From contig CAVVOX010000005.1 in NCBI GenBank assembly GCA_963749875.1, positions 248,001 to 312,000 on the forward strand: a stretch of 64,000 nucleotides of DNA, given 5' to 3'. This DNA is from JAHQVI01 sp963749875 (lineage in GTDB: Bacteria > Pseudomonadota > Alphaproteobacteria > Rhizobiales > Rhodomicrobiaceae). Under the pieces are notes generated by a model. It saw only the letters and a program-made list of their open reading frames with translations, was not told where the DNA came from and did not search any database. The translations under genes and the position numbers were made by a program. Within the stretch, counting starts at the first letter, position 1. Every line of letters begins with the position of its first letter. Of this stretch, positions 50,600-59,571 are shown piece after piece.

Positions 50600-51075
50600 C
50601 GGAACTTCACACCCAAAATCTCATAGGATTTGTGACCGCGCGGCGTTGCGACTTCGACGACGTCGCCCTTCTTTTTCCCGATCAGTGCGCGCGCAATCGG
50701 GGAATTGATCGCGATCTTGCCCGCCCGGACGTCCGCTTCGAATTCGCCGACGATCTGATAGGCCTGCTTTTCGTCCGTGTCCTCGTCCACAATCTTCACG
50801 GTCGCGCCGAACTTGACCGTCTCGCCGGAGAGCTTCGACACATCGATGACGTCGGCACGGGAGAATTTGTCCTCGAGTTCGGCCACGCGCGCCTCGTTGA
50901 GACTCTGCGCCTCCTTGGCGGCATGATATTCGGCGTTCTCCGACAGATCCCCATGCGCCCGGGCTTCCTCGATCGCCTTGATGATGCGCGGCCGTTCAAC
51001 GGTCTTTAATTGCTTGATTTCCGCTTCGAGTGCGGCATATCCGGCTTCGGTCATTGGAATTTTTTCGAAGGACAT
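50596..51075 (-). CDS. greA: Transcription elongation factor GreA
   Basis: 159 residues from ATG 51075 (GGAGAA upstream). Rescues backtracked RNA polymerase by stimulating transcript cleavage. N-terminal coiled coil with the acidic tip HGDLSENAEYHAAKEAQSLN and the C-terminal FKBP-like domain (SPIARALIGKKKGDVVEV). Its stop codon TAG coincides with the end of repeat copy F, so the stop is part of a CTAG target. It lies 76 nt downstream of carB on the same strand, a gene pair common in Hyphomicrobiales. Confidence 0.95.
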   Translation of the reverse strand: MSFEKIPMTEAGYAALEAEIKQLKTVERPRIIKAIEEARAHGDLSENAEYHAAKEAQSLNEARVAELEDKFSRADVIDVSKLSGETVKFGATVKIVDEDTDEKQAYQIVGEFEADVRAGKIAINSPIARALIGKKKGDVVEVATPRGHKSYEILGVKFR

Positions 51076-51151
51076 TCCCAAATTCTCCCTTGGCCCTCGA
51101 ACCTCCGCAGGCCATTCTTCGCATAGGAAATTTCGTGAAAAGGAAGGGTGG

Positions 51152-54100
51152 CTATCGGACGATCCGAAATCGTTCAGCCGGGCCACTTCGGCCGATATAT
51201 TTTTGCAATGGAGCCACTTCAAGTATCCCGGCCCGCATTGCGGAAATAGCTTTGGTCACTGCTAGCGCACCCGATGTCGTCGTGTAATAGGGTATGTGGT
51301 AGAGCAGCGCGGTTCTTCTGATCTCGGAGCTGTCCGCAAGTGCTTTAGCCCCTTCCGTGGTGTTGAAGACCAGCGCCACCTCGCCATTCTTCATAGCGTC
51401 CACGATATTTGGCCGGCCTTCAAGCACTTTATTTATGCGCTCACACGGAATTCCATTGGCTTCCAGGTGCCTCTTGGTGCCTCTGGTCGCCAGAACCTCG
51501 AAGCCCATATCGACGAGTTCGCGGATCGGCGGCAAAATCCGGTCCTTGTCGCTATCCTTGACGGAAACGAAAACGGTGCCCGAAACCGGCAGTTTGCTGC
51601 CGCTGGCAATCTGGCTCTTGGCGAAGGCGAGCGCATAGTCGGTGTCGATCCCCATGACCTCGCCGGTCGAGCGCATTTCCGGCCCGAGCACCGGATCGAC
51701 CTCGAACCGCGAAAATGGAAACACCGCTTCCTTGACGGCGATATGCTCGAAGCGAGGCTCGACCAGGTCGAAATCCTTCAGCTTCCGGCCGGCCATGATT
51801 TCGGCGGCAATTCCCGCAACGGGCAGGCCGATCGTCTTGGCAACGAAGGGCACGGTCCGGCTCGCACGCGGATTGACTTCCAGGAGGTAGATGTCGCTGC
51901 CCTTGAGCGCGAATTGCACATTCATCAGTCCGACGACCTTCAGTGCCAGCGCAAGTTTTTCCGTCTGCTCCCGCAGCTTGGCGATGATGGCATCCGGCAA
52001 TGAATAGGGCGGGAGCGAACAGGCGGAATCGCCGGAATGAACGCCGGCCTCCTCGATATGCTCCATGACGCCGCAGATGAAAACCTCCTCACCGTCGGAC
52101 AGCGCATCGACATCGACCTCGATGGCGTCGCGCAGATAGCTGTCGAACAGGACGGCATTGTTGGCGAGCACGGCATCGATCTGCGCGCCCGACTTGCCGG
52201 GGAAGCGGTGCTTGATGTCGGGCGGGACGAAGGTCGCGAGCGTGGTCTCGATATAATCCTTGAGCGCGGCTTCGTCATAGATGATCGCCATGGCGCGGCC
52301 GCCGAGCACGTAGGACGGGCGTATCACCAGCGGATAGCCGATCGTGCGCGCCATCTCGTGGATTTCTTCGAGGCTGTGCGCAATACCGTTTCGCGGCTGA
52401 CGCAAGCCAAGCTTGTCGATCAGCAGCTTGAAGCGGTCGCGGTCCTCGGCAAGGTCGATGGCGTCCGGGGAGGTGCCGAGGATCGGCACATTGGCCGCTT
52501 CGAGCGCCTTCGCCAGCTTGAGCGGCGTCTGACCGCCGAACTGCACGATGACGCCCTTTACGCCGCCTTTCTGGCTCTCGACACGCACGATTTCCAGAAC
52601 GTCCTCGGCGGTCAGGGGCTCGAAATAGAGCCGGTCGGAGGTATCGTAATCGGTCGAGACGGTCTCGGGATTGCAGTTCACCATGATCGTCTCATAGCCG
52701 GCTTTCGACAGCGAGAATGCCGCATGGCAGCAGCAATAATCGAACTCGATCCCCTGGCCGATCCGGTTCGGTCCGCTGCCGAGGATGATGATCTTCTCGC
52801 GGTCCGACGGGTCGGCCTCGCAGACGGGCTCCGATCCGATGCCGCTATCATAGGTGGAATACATATAGGCGGTCGGCGATCGGAACTCGGCGGCGCAGGT
52901 ATCGATGCGCTTGTAGACCGGGTGAATGCCGAGCGCCTGCCGGCGGCGCGTGACCTGATCGGCGGGCACATTCGCCAGCGCGGCGAGGCGCTCGTCGGAG
53001 AAGCCCTTCGCCTTCAGCGTACGGAAGAGCTGCGGAGAGTCCGGCAACCCGAATCTGCGGACCCGGTTCTCCCAATCGACGATGTCCTGAAGCTGGGCGA
53101 CGAACCAGGGATCGATCTTGCAGGACAAATAGATCTGCTCGTGATCGACATTCAGCCGCAACGCCTGCGTCACCTTCAGGATCCTGTCCGGCGCGGGCCG
53201 GCCCAGCGCCTCGCGGATGATGTTCTTATCGTCGCCCTGGCCGATCCCTTCAAAGGCGATATCGTCGAGGCCGGCAAGCTCGGTTTCCATCGAACGCAGC
53301 GCCTTCTGCAGCGACTCCTGGAAATTGCCGCCGAGCCCGAGCACTTCGCCAACCGATTTCATCGATGTCGTGAGCGTCGGGACCGCGCCGGGGAATTTCT
53401 CGAAGGCGAAGCGCGGGATCTTGGTGACGACATAGTCGATCGTCGGCTCGAAGGACGCCGGCGTCGCCCCTTTCGTGATGTCGTTTTCCAGCTCGTCCAG
53501 CGTGTAGCCGACGGCGAGAAGCGCCGCGACCTTGGCGATCGGGAAGCCGGTCGCCTTGGAGGCCAGCGCCGAGGAGCGCGAAACGCGCGGATTCATCTCG
53601 ATGATGACGAGCTTGCCATCCTTCGGATTGACCGCGAACTGCACGTTCGAGCCGCCCGTATCGACGCCGATCTCGCGCAGCACGGCAATCGCCGCATTGC
53701 GCATGATCTGATATTCCTTGTCCGTCAGCGTCAGGGCCGGAGCGACGGTGATCGAGTCGCCCGTATGCACGCCCATCGGATCGATATTCTCGATGGAGCA
53801 GATGATGATGCAGTTGTCCGCCTTGTCGCGGACAACCTCCATCTCATATTCCTTCCAGCCGAGGACGGATTCCTCGATCAGCACCTCATCGGTCGGCGAA
53901 GCGTCGAGCCCCCGTTCGATGATGCGCAGATATTCCTCGCGATTATAGGCGACGCCCCCGCCCGTTCCGCCGAGCGTGAAGGACGGCCGGATGATCGCCG
54001 GCAAGCCAACGAAATCGAGCGCCTTGAGCGCTTCGCTGAGATCGTGAGCCAGCAGGGAGCGCGGCGAGCTGAGGCCGATCTTGTCCATGGCCTTGCGGAA

Positions 54101-54511
54101 GCGCTCTCGATTCTCCGCCTTGTCGATGGCGTCGGCGCTGGCGCCGATCATCTCCACGCCCAGCCGTTCGAGCGTCCCGTCGCGGTGGAGGGCGAGCGCC
54201 GTGTTCAGCGCGGTCTGACCGCCCATGGTCGGCAGCAGCGCAACCTTCTCGTCCGGATGCTCCTTGCGCTCGCGCTCGATCACCTTGGCGACCATTTCCG
54301 GCGTGATCGGCTCGATATAAGTCGCGTCCGCCAGATCCGGATCGGTCATGATGGTCGCCGGATTGGAATTGATCAGAACGATCCGGTAGCCCTCGGATCG
54401 CAACGCCTTGCACGCCTGGGTTCCGGAATAGTCGAACTCGCAGGCCTGCCCGATGATGATCGGCCCTGCTCCGATGACGACGATGGAATCGATATCGGTC
54501 CGTTTCGGCAT
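51152..54511 (-). CDS. carB: Carbamoyl-phosphate synthase large subunit
   Basis: 1,119 residues from ATG 54511 (a TTG 12 nt upstream is possible). Makes carbamoyl phosphate from bicarbonate, glutamine-derived ammonia and 2 ATP for arginine and pyrimidine synthesis; heterodimer with CarA, whose gene is not in the window. Two homologous ATP-grasp halves: first with VVIGAGPIIIGQACEFDYSG and SRSSALASKATGFPIA, second with ILGSGPNRIGQGIEFDYCC and VNPRASRTVPFVAKTIGLPV; the oligomerisation domain lies between them and the allosteric MGS-like domain (RGTKRHLEANGIPCERINKV) at the C-terminus. Confidence 0.97.
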   Translation of the reverse strand: MPKRTDIDSIVVIGAGPIIIGQACEFDYSGTQACKALRSEGYRIVLINSNPATIMTDPDLADATYIEPITPEMVAKVIERERKEHPDEKVALLPTMGGQTALNTALALHRDGTLERLGVEMIGASADAIDKAENRERFRKAMDKIGLSSPRSLLAHDLSEALKALDFVGLPAIIRPSFTLGGTGGGVAYNREEYLRIIERGLDASPTDEVLIEESVLGWKEYEMEVVRDKADNCIIICSIENIDPMGVHTGDSITVAPALTLTDKEYQIMRNAAIAVLREIGVDTGGSNVQFAVNPKDGKLVIIEMNPRVSRSSALASKATGFPIAKVAALLAVGYTLDELENDITKGATPASFEPTIDYVVTKIPRFAFEKFPGAVPTLTTSMKSVGEVLGLGGNFQESLQKALRSMETELAGLDDIAFEGIGQGDDKNIIREALGRPAPDRILKVTQALRLNVDHEQIYLSCKIDPWFVAQLQDIVDWENRVRRFGLPDSPQLFRTLKAKGFSDERLAALANVPADQVTRRRQALGIHPVYKRIDTCAAEFRSPTAYMYSTYDSGIGSEPVCEADPSDREKIIILGSGPNRIGQGIEFDYCCCHAAFSLSKAGYETIMVNCNPETVSTDYDTSDRLYFEPLTAEDVLEIVRVESQKGGVKGVIVQFGGQTPLKLAKALEAANVPILGTSPDAIDLAEDRDRFKLLIDKLGLRQPRNGIAHSLEEIHEMARTIGYPLVIRPSYVLGGRAMAIIYDEAALKDYIETTLATFVPPDIKHRFPGKSGAQIDAVLANNAVLFDSYLRDAIEVDVDALSDGEEVFICGVMEHIEEAGVHSGDSACSLPPYSLPDAIIAKLREQTEKLALALKVVGLMNVQFALKGSDIYLLEVNPRASRTVPFVAKTIGLPVAGIAAEIMAGRKLKDFDLVEPRFEHIAVKEAVFPFSRFEVDPVLGPEMRSTGEVMGIDTDYALAFAKSQIASGSKLPVSGTVFVSVKDSDKDRILPPIRELVDMGFEVLATRGTKRHLEANGIPCERINKVLEGRPNIVDAMKNGEVALVFNTTEGAKALADSSEIRRTALLYHIPYYTTTSGALAVTKAISAMRAGILEVAPLQKYIGRSGPAERFRIVR

Positions 54512-54993
54512 TGCGTCCCGCAAATGGCTCTGCGCGCTTATAAAGGAAATGGTGCGACTTTCAACAACGAGCTGTATAGCGGCAATTTAAGATTTCTCGG
54601 CTGAACGGGAGATTTCCACTGCATGGCTGGCGGAAAATGACCAGAATGATCATCTGCATTGGCGGGAGCGGGCTGATCCAGGCAGGCTGGCGCCGGCTCG
54701 CTAGCGCAACGCGCGTCCAGATGGACGCGGGAACAGTTGCGCTCGTCTTTTGATATAGATCAACTTGACCTCGTTCAGGTGATCCCACTTGAACGAGGGT
54801 TGATCTAGACGCCTATTTCACTTGACCACGCTGGAGAAAATCGACAAGGTGCGGCCATGATGATCGCTCGTCATTCGCCTATCATCATCTGCATTATTAT
54901 TGCGCGCTGACATAACGCTGGCGCGGCCGTTCCCCTTTTCCTCACGAAAAACGAGATCGACGTCGCGCCGGGCGCAGCCAGGAGACCGGCCCC
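54512..54993. other. Intergenic region between carB and cysS (contains repeat copy G)
   Basis: 482 nt between divergent genes. Repeat copy G (54701-54808) is the only structure recognised. Both promoters should lie here; the stretch 54880-54905 is locally A+T-rich. No ORF with support. Confidence 0.4.
54701..54808 (+). repeat. CTAG-bounded palindromic repeat, copy G
   Basis: 108 bp with CTAG at both ends. GCGCAACGCGCGTCC...GGACGCGGGAACAGTTGCGC without the inner CCCCGC hairpin, then the linker and CGTTCAGGTGATCCCACTTG / AACGAGGGTTGATCTAG. It lies between two divergent genes, unlike most copies, which follow a gene end. Confidence 0.88.
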
Positions 54994-56448
54994 GTGGTGC
55001 TGAAGCTTTACAATACCCGCACGCGGAAAAAAGAGACGTTCCGTCCGCTCGATCCTTCCAATGTGCGCATGTATGTCTGCGGTCCGACCGTCTACGACTA
55101 TGCCCATATCGGCAATGCGCGGCCCATCATCGTCTTCGACGTGCTGTTCCGGCTGCTCCGGCATCTCTATGTTGAGGATCACGTCACCTATGCCCGCAAC
55201 ATCACCGACGTTGACGACAAGATCAATGCCCGCGCGGCAGAGCAATATCCCGACATGCCGCTGAACGAGGCGATCCGGAAGGTGACGGAGGAGACGGCGG
55301 CGCAGTTTCAGGCCGATGTGAAGGCGCTGGGCTGTCTTGAGCCGACGGTCCAGCCGCGCGCGACCGAGCATATCGAGGACATGAAGCGCATGATCGAGGC
55401 GCTGGTCGCGAAGGGCTGCGCCTATGCCGCGGAAGGCCATGTGCTGTTTCATGTCGCCGCGATGAAGGATTACGGCAAGCTGTCGCGTCGCTCGCTCGAC
55501 GAGATGCAGGCGGGTGCGCGTGTCGAGGTCGCGCCTTACAAGAAAGATCCGATGGATTTCGTCCTGTGGAAGCCATCGAAGGCGGGCGAACCGGGCTGGC
55601 CGTCACCCTGCGGGATTGAGGGGCTGGGCCGTCCGGGCTGGCATATCGAATGCTCGGCGATGGCCGATCGATGGCTGTGGGAGGAAGTGAAAGAGAAGCT
55701 AACGCCCGAGGGCCTGAAACACCCTCACGTCTTCGACATCCACGGCGGCGGCATCGACCTCGTCTTCCCCCATCATGAAAACGAACTTGCCCAAAGCCGC
55801 TGCGCCCACGGCACGGATCTGATGGCCAACATCTGGATGCATAACGGTTTCCTCCAGGTCGAAGGCGAGAAGATGTCGAAATCGCTAGGCAACTTCATCA
55901 CCATACGGGATGTGCTTGAAAACTGGCACGAGTTCGGCTGGCCGGGAGAAACGATCCGGCTCAACATGCTGCGAACACATTATCGACAGCCCGTTGACTG
56001 GACGTTCGAAGGTCTTGATAGCTCCCATAAAATTCAGTGGGATTGGTACAAAGCGCTTAAGGACGTTGAACCTGCGAACGAGTGTCCAGAGTTGTTCCTG
56101 AACGCTTTGTGCGATGATCTGAACACGCCCGGCGCAATCGCTGAGCTTCATACGCTTTATAATGATGGGCGCTATGCGGAGTTGCGGAAGGCGTTAGATT
56201 TCATGGGGTTTTCAGGAAAGGAAGGAAAACTTCTGAGGATCAAAGGGTATGCACCGCAAATTCTCATAACACCCTCCGCAGCGAAGATTGAAGAAGCGAT
56301 CGATGCCCGCCTTGCTGCCCGCAAAGCCAAAAACTGGGCCAAGGCCGACCGCATTCGCGATGAGCTGGCCGCACAGGGGATTCTATTGAAAGACTATAAA
56401 GATCCTGAAACTGGCGAGATCAAAACAAAACATGAGATCGCCCGATGA
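54994..56448 (+). CDS. cysS: Cysteinyl-tRNA synthetase
   Basis: 484 residues from GTG 54994 (AGGAGA upstream). Charges tRNA-Cys. Class I motifs: YVCGPTVYDYAHIGNARP (HIGH) and GEKMSKSLGN (KMSKS); zinc ligands include the first Cys in YVCGPTVY and the central IHGGGIDLVFPHHENELAQS. The region about 55960-56280 (roughly residues 322-430, anticodon-side helices) has visibly more A and T at codon third positions than the rest of the gene. Overlaps the next gene by 4 nt (ATGA). Confidence 0.95.
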   Translation: MVLKLYNTRTRKKETFRPLDPSNVRMYVCGPTVYDYAHIGNARPIIVFDVLFRLLRHLYVEDHVTYARNITDVDDKINARAAEQYPDMPLNEAIRKVTEETAAQFQADVKALGCLEPTVQPRATEHIEDMKRMIEALVAKGCAYAAEGHVLFHVAAMKDYGKLSRRSLDEMQAGARVEVAPYKKDPMDFVLWKPSKAGEPGWPSPCGIEGLGRPGWHIECSAMADRWLWEEVKEKLTPEGLKHPHVFDIHGGGIDLVFPHHENELAQSRCAHGTDLMANIWMHNGFLQVEGEKMSKSLGNFITIRDVLENWHEFGWPGETIRLNMLRTHYRQPVDWTFEGLDSSHKIQWDWYKALKDVEPANECPELFLNALCDDLNTPGAIAELHTLYNDGRYAELRKALDFMGFSGKEGKLLRIKGYAPQILITPSAAKIEEAIDARLAARKAKNWAKADRIRDELAAQGILLKDYKDPETGEIKTKHEIAR

Positions 56449-56843
56449 CCGAGCGCATGATCGACCATATGAGCCTGAGCGTTTCGGATTTTCCCGGGGT
56501 GCTGGCCTTCTACGAGAAGGCGCTTGCTCCGCTGGGCATCAAAACCCTCATGCGGTTCGGCAAGGAGGTCACGGGCGGCTATGAGGTTGCCGGGCTCGGC
56601 GGCGAGAAGCCGTTCTTGTGGATCGCCGACGCCGGCAGGACCGAGCCGCGCATGCATATCGCGATCCGCGCGGACAGCCGCGACGAGGTCGATGCCTTCT
56701 ACGAGGCGGCCACAGCAGCGGGCGGCAAGGACAATGGCCCGCCCGGCCTCAGGCCGCATTATCACCCCAATTATTACGGCGCGTTCGTCGTCGACCCCGA
56801 AGGGCACAATCTCGAAGCGGTCTGTCACAAGCCGGGAGAGTGA
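56445..56843 (+). CDS. VOC-family (glyoxalase-like) protein
   Basis: 132 residues. The vicinal oxygen chelate fold: MIDHMSLSVSDFPGVLAFYE at the N-terminus and PNYYGAFVVDPEGHNLEAVC at the C-terminus, with His and Glu positions suited to metal binding. Substrate unknown; many relatives are annotated as bleomycin-resistance or glyoxalase-like. Overlaps cysS by 4 nt and is followed after 1 nt by the GFA gene, so the three probably form an operon. Confidence 0.82.
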   Translation: MTERMIDHMSLSVSDFPGVLAFYEKALAPLGIKTLMRFGKEVTGGYEVAGLGGEKPFLWIADAGRTEPRMHIAIRADSRDEVDAFYEAATAAGGKDNGPPGLRPHYHPNYYGAFVVDPEGHNLEAVCHKPGE

Positions 56844-56844
56844 A

Positions 56845-57303
56845 ATGGAAAACGGTCACAAATATACCGGCGGCTGTCTTTGCGGTGCGGTGCGCTATGC
56901 CTTCGATGTCGAACCTATCGACGCCGATATCTGTCATTGCCGGATGTGCCAGAAGGCGACCGGCGGCTTCTTCGCGCCTTTCACTGGCGTACCACTCGAT
57001 GAGTTAAAATGGACCAAGGGGCAGCCAAAGCTTTACCGCAGCTCGGCCGTCGCCGAGCGCAGCTTTTGCTCCGATTGCGGAACGCCGCTGACATTCCGGT
57101 ATATCGACAAGCCGAGGATCAGCGTCTCCATCGGCAGTCTCGACAATCCGGCAGCCGTCAAGCCATCCGCGCAATGTAGCATCGAGAGCCGGGTGCCCTA
57201 TTTTGAAGAGCTGGCCGGTTTGCCCGGCACCCGCACGGAAGACGACATGCCGCAGGAGTACATCGACAAGATCAGGGCATCCCTTCATTCGGATCAGGAT
57301 TGA
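56845..57303 (+). CDS. GFA-family (glutathione-dependent formaldehyde-activating-like) protein
   Basis: 152 residues from ATG 56845 (GGGAGAG upstream). Zinc-binding Cys motifs: GGCLCGAVRY, CHCRMCQKATG and FCSDCGTPL, the standard CENP-V/GFA pattern. Family members include Gfa, which speeds S-hydroxymethylglutathione formation, but most have unknown substrates. Lies 1 nt after the VOC gene stop, in the cysS-VOC-GFA cluster. Confidence 0.88.
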   Translation: MENGHKYTGGCLCGAVRYAFDVEPIDADICHCRMCQKATGGFFAPFTGVPLDELKWTKGQPKLYRSSAVAERSFCSDCGTPLTFRYIDKPRISVSIGSLDNPAAVKPSAQCSIESRVPYFEELAGLPGTRTEDDMPQEYIDKIRASLHSDQD

Positions 57304-57332
57304 ACCAAGAAAAAAGTAAGTGGAAGTGACGC

Positions 57333-58952
57333 ATGAGTAAGGAGCGGCTTTATCTTTTCGACACGACATTGCGCGACGGGGCGCAGGCGCAGGGCGTGAC
57401 GTTTTCGGTGGAAGACAAGCTGCTCATCCTCCGCACGCTCGACGATCTCGGCCTGGATTATATCGAGGGCGGCTATCCCGGCGCGAACCCGACCGACACG
57501 GCGCTGTTTGCCGAAAGACGCCATCTCAGGAATGCGCGCTTCACCGCGTTCGGGATGACGAAGCGCGCCGGCCGCTCGATCTCCAACGATCCCGGCTTCG
57601 CCGAGATTGTGAACGCGAAGGCGGACGCGGTCTGCTTCGTCGGCAAGAGCTGGGACTATCACGTCAAGGTCGCGCTCGGCGTGAGCGAAGAGGAGAACTT
57701 GGAATCGATTGCCGAGTCGGTCCGCGCCGTGACGGAGACCGGCCGCGAGGCGCTGATCGATTGCGAGCACTTCTTCGACGGCTATAAGGCCAATCGCGAC
57801 TACGCCCTGGCCTGCGTCCGCACCGCCCATGACGCCGGCGCGCGCTGGGTCGTGCTCTGCGATACGAATGGCGGAACGCTGCCGCACGAGGTGGAAACCA
57901 TCGTCGCCGACATCGCCGCGCATGTGCCTGCCGATCGCCTCGGCATCCACACGCACAACGATACGGAAAATGCCGTCGCCAATACGCTGGCGGCGATCCG
58001 GGCCGGCGTTCGCCATGTGCAGGGCACGCTCAACGGCGTCGGCGAGCGCTGCGGCAACGCTAATCTGACGTCGATCATCCCGACCCTGCTGCTCAAGCCC
58101 GATTTCGCCGACCGCTTCGAGACGGGCGTCACGCTGGAACGGCTCAAATGGCTGACGCACGCATCCCGCCTCATAGATGAGATCCTCAATCGCGCGCCGA
58201 ACCGCTCGGCCGCCTATGTCGGCGAGTTGGCCTTTGCGCATAAGGGCGGCATTCATGTCTCGGCTGTGCAGAAAGATCCGCGCACCTATGAACACGTGCC
58301 GCCGGACGCGGTCGGCAACAGCCGCAAGCTGCTCGTCTCGAACCAGGCGGGCCGGTCGAACATCATCGCCGAGCTGGCGCGGATCGGGATTTATATCCGC
58401 TCGGACGATCCCCATATCGGCGAGCTGCTCGAAGAGGTGAAGCGGCGCGAAGCGGTCGGCTATGCTTATGAGGCGGCCGACGCTTCCTTCGAGCTGCTTG
58501 CGCGCCGGGTGCTCGGCGAGGTGCCGGAGTTTTTCCGTGTCGAGAGTTTTCGGGTCATGGTGGAGCGCCGCCATAATGCGCTGGGCGAATTGGTGACGGT
58601 CTCGGAAGCGACCGTCAAGACGCATGTCGCAGGCAAGACCGTGATGAATGTCGGCGAGGGCAACGGCCCGGTTCACGCGCTCGATCAGGCGCTCCGGCGC
58701 GATCTCGGCAAATATCAGGAGTATATCGACGGCATCGAGCTGGTGGACTACAAGGTCCGTATTCTGACGGGCGGCACCGATGCGGTGACGCGCGTGCTGA
58801 TCGAGACCCATGATTGCGATACGGGCGACAGGTGGTTTACGGTCGGCGTTTCGCCCAATATCGTCGATGCATCCTTCGAGGCGCTGGCCGACTCCATCAC
58901 CTACAAGCTTCTGAAAAACAAGGCCCCCGCGCCGGAAGCGCTGGCGGCGTAA
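57333..58952 (+). CDS. cimA: (R)-citramalate synthase
   Basis: 539 residues. Condenses pyruvate and acetyl-CoA to citramalate, a threonine-independent entry to isoleucine synthesis. N-terminal HMGL-like TIM barrel: LFDTTLRDGAQAQGVTFS, IEGGYPGANPTD, HTHNDTENAVAN, GTLNGVGERCGNANL; then the C-terminal LeuA dimer/regulatory domain (VGEGNGPVHALDQALRRDLG). The length and YPGANP... distinguish it from LeuA and homocitrate synthase. Follows the GFA gene by 29 nt. Confidence 0.92.
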   Translation: MSKERLYLFDTTLRDGAQAQGVTFSVEDKLLILRTLDDLGLDYIEGGYPGANPTDTALFAERRHLRNARFTAFGMTKRAGRSISNDPGFAEIVNAKADAVCFVGKSWDYHVKVALGVSEEENLESIAESVRAVTETGREALIDCEHFFDGYKANRDYALACVRTAHDAGARWVVLCDTNGGTLPHEVETIVADIAAHVPADRLGIHTHNDTENAVANTLAAIRAGVRHVQGTLNGVGERCGNANLTSIIPTLLLKPDFADRFETGVTLERLKWLTHASRLIDEILNRAPNRSAAYVGELAFAHKGGIHVSAVQKDPRTYEHVPPDAVGNSRKLLVSNQAGRSNIIAELARIGIYIRSDDPHIGELLEEVKRREAVGYAYEAADASFELLARRVLGEVPEFFRVESFRVMVERRHNALGELVTVSEATVKTHVAGKTVMNVGEGNGPVHALDQALRRDLGKYQEYIDGIELVDYKVRILTGGTDAVTRVLIETHDCDTGDRWFTVGVSPNIVDASFEALADSITYKLLKNKAPAPEALAA

Positions 58953-58961
58953 GGAGGGCTC

Positions 58962-59375
58962 ATGTTTCGGATCTGGCTTTTCATCGCCGGCCTTGTCGCC
59001 CTGGCGGCAATGGTCGCGGCAGCGCATGGCGCGCATGAGCTCAATCGCTACGCGCTGTTCCCCACCGCCGCCAAGATTTACGATACGGCCCAGCTCTTCC
59101 ACATGGTGCACGCGATCGCGCTGTTCGGCGTCGCCGTTCTGCTGGCGACCACGGACGGACGCCGTACCGGCTGGTCGAGCGCCATGCTCAATCTGGCCGC
59201 GCTGGCGTTCCTCGCCGGCATCGTCATGTTCTCGGGCGGCATCTACTACCATGTTCTGCAAGGTGTGCGGCCGAACGTGCCGATCGTGCCGGCGGGCGGC
59301 ATCGCGTTCATGATCGGATGGGCCGCGCTGGCTCTATCCGCCTTCGGCTTCCGCAATGCGGAACGCGCCGCTTAA
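58962..59375 (+). CDS. DUF423 membrane protein
   Basis: 137 residues; four predicted membrane helices. DUF423 hallmark residues: AAAHGAHELNRYALFPTAA and YDTAQLFHMVHAIALFGVAV, then MFSGGIYYHVLQ. Function unknown in all relatives; typical of inner membrane. Begins 9 nt after cimA stop with GGAGG upstream, so likely co-transcribed. Confidence 0.85.
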   Translation: MFRIWLFIAGLVALAAMVAAAHGAHELNRYALFPTAAKIYDTAQLFHMVHAIALFGVAVLLATTDGRRTGWSSAMLNLAALAFLAGIVMFSGGIYYHVLQGVRPNVPIVPAGGIAFMIGWAALALSAFGFRNAERAA

Positions 59376-59408
59376 CGCGCGGCGCATCGCATCCAGTGCA
59401 GGATCGGA

Positions 59409-59550
59409 ATTGACGGAACCGTCCGAAATCCTTGTCCGTTGCGCCGGAGTTGATCCGGCGCCCAATTCTCTATCCGTTGCGCATTGAGTTTGCGGATATG
59501 CCAATAGCCCCCGGATCTCCGCTTCGCTCCGTCCGGGGCGACGGTCGTTT
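59409..59550 (+). repeat. Dispersed intergenic repeat R3, copy 2
   Basis: Matches 7417-7570 in the same orientation: the hairpin GCGCCGG-7 nt-CCGGCGC (59440-59460) followed by CCCAATTCTCTATC, GCGGATATGCCAAT and CCGGATCTCCGCTTCGCTCCG. It sits between the convergent DUF423 and ispA genes. No coding capacity. Confidence 0.7.
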
Positions 59551-59571
59551 CTGCCCAAACATGATCTGGCA

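Noticed and set aside
52037..54604. 855-codon plus-strand ORF opposite carB
   Set aside because: Antisense shadow of carB, which is complete with all motifs on the minus strand.
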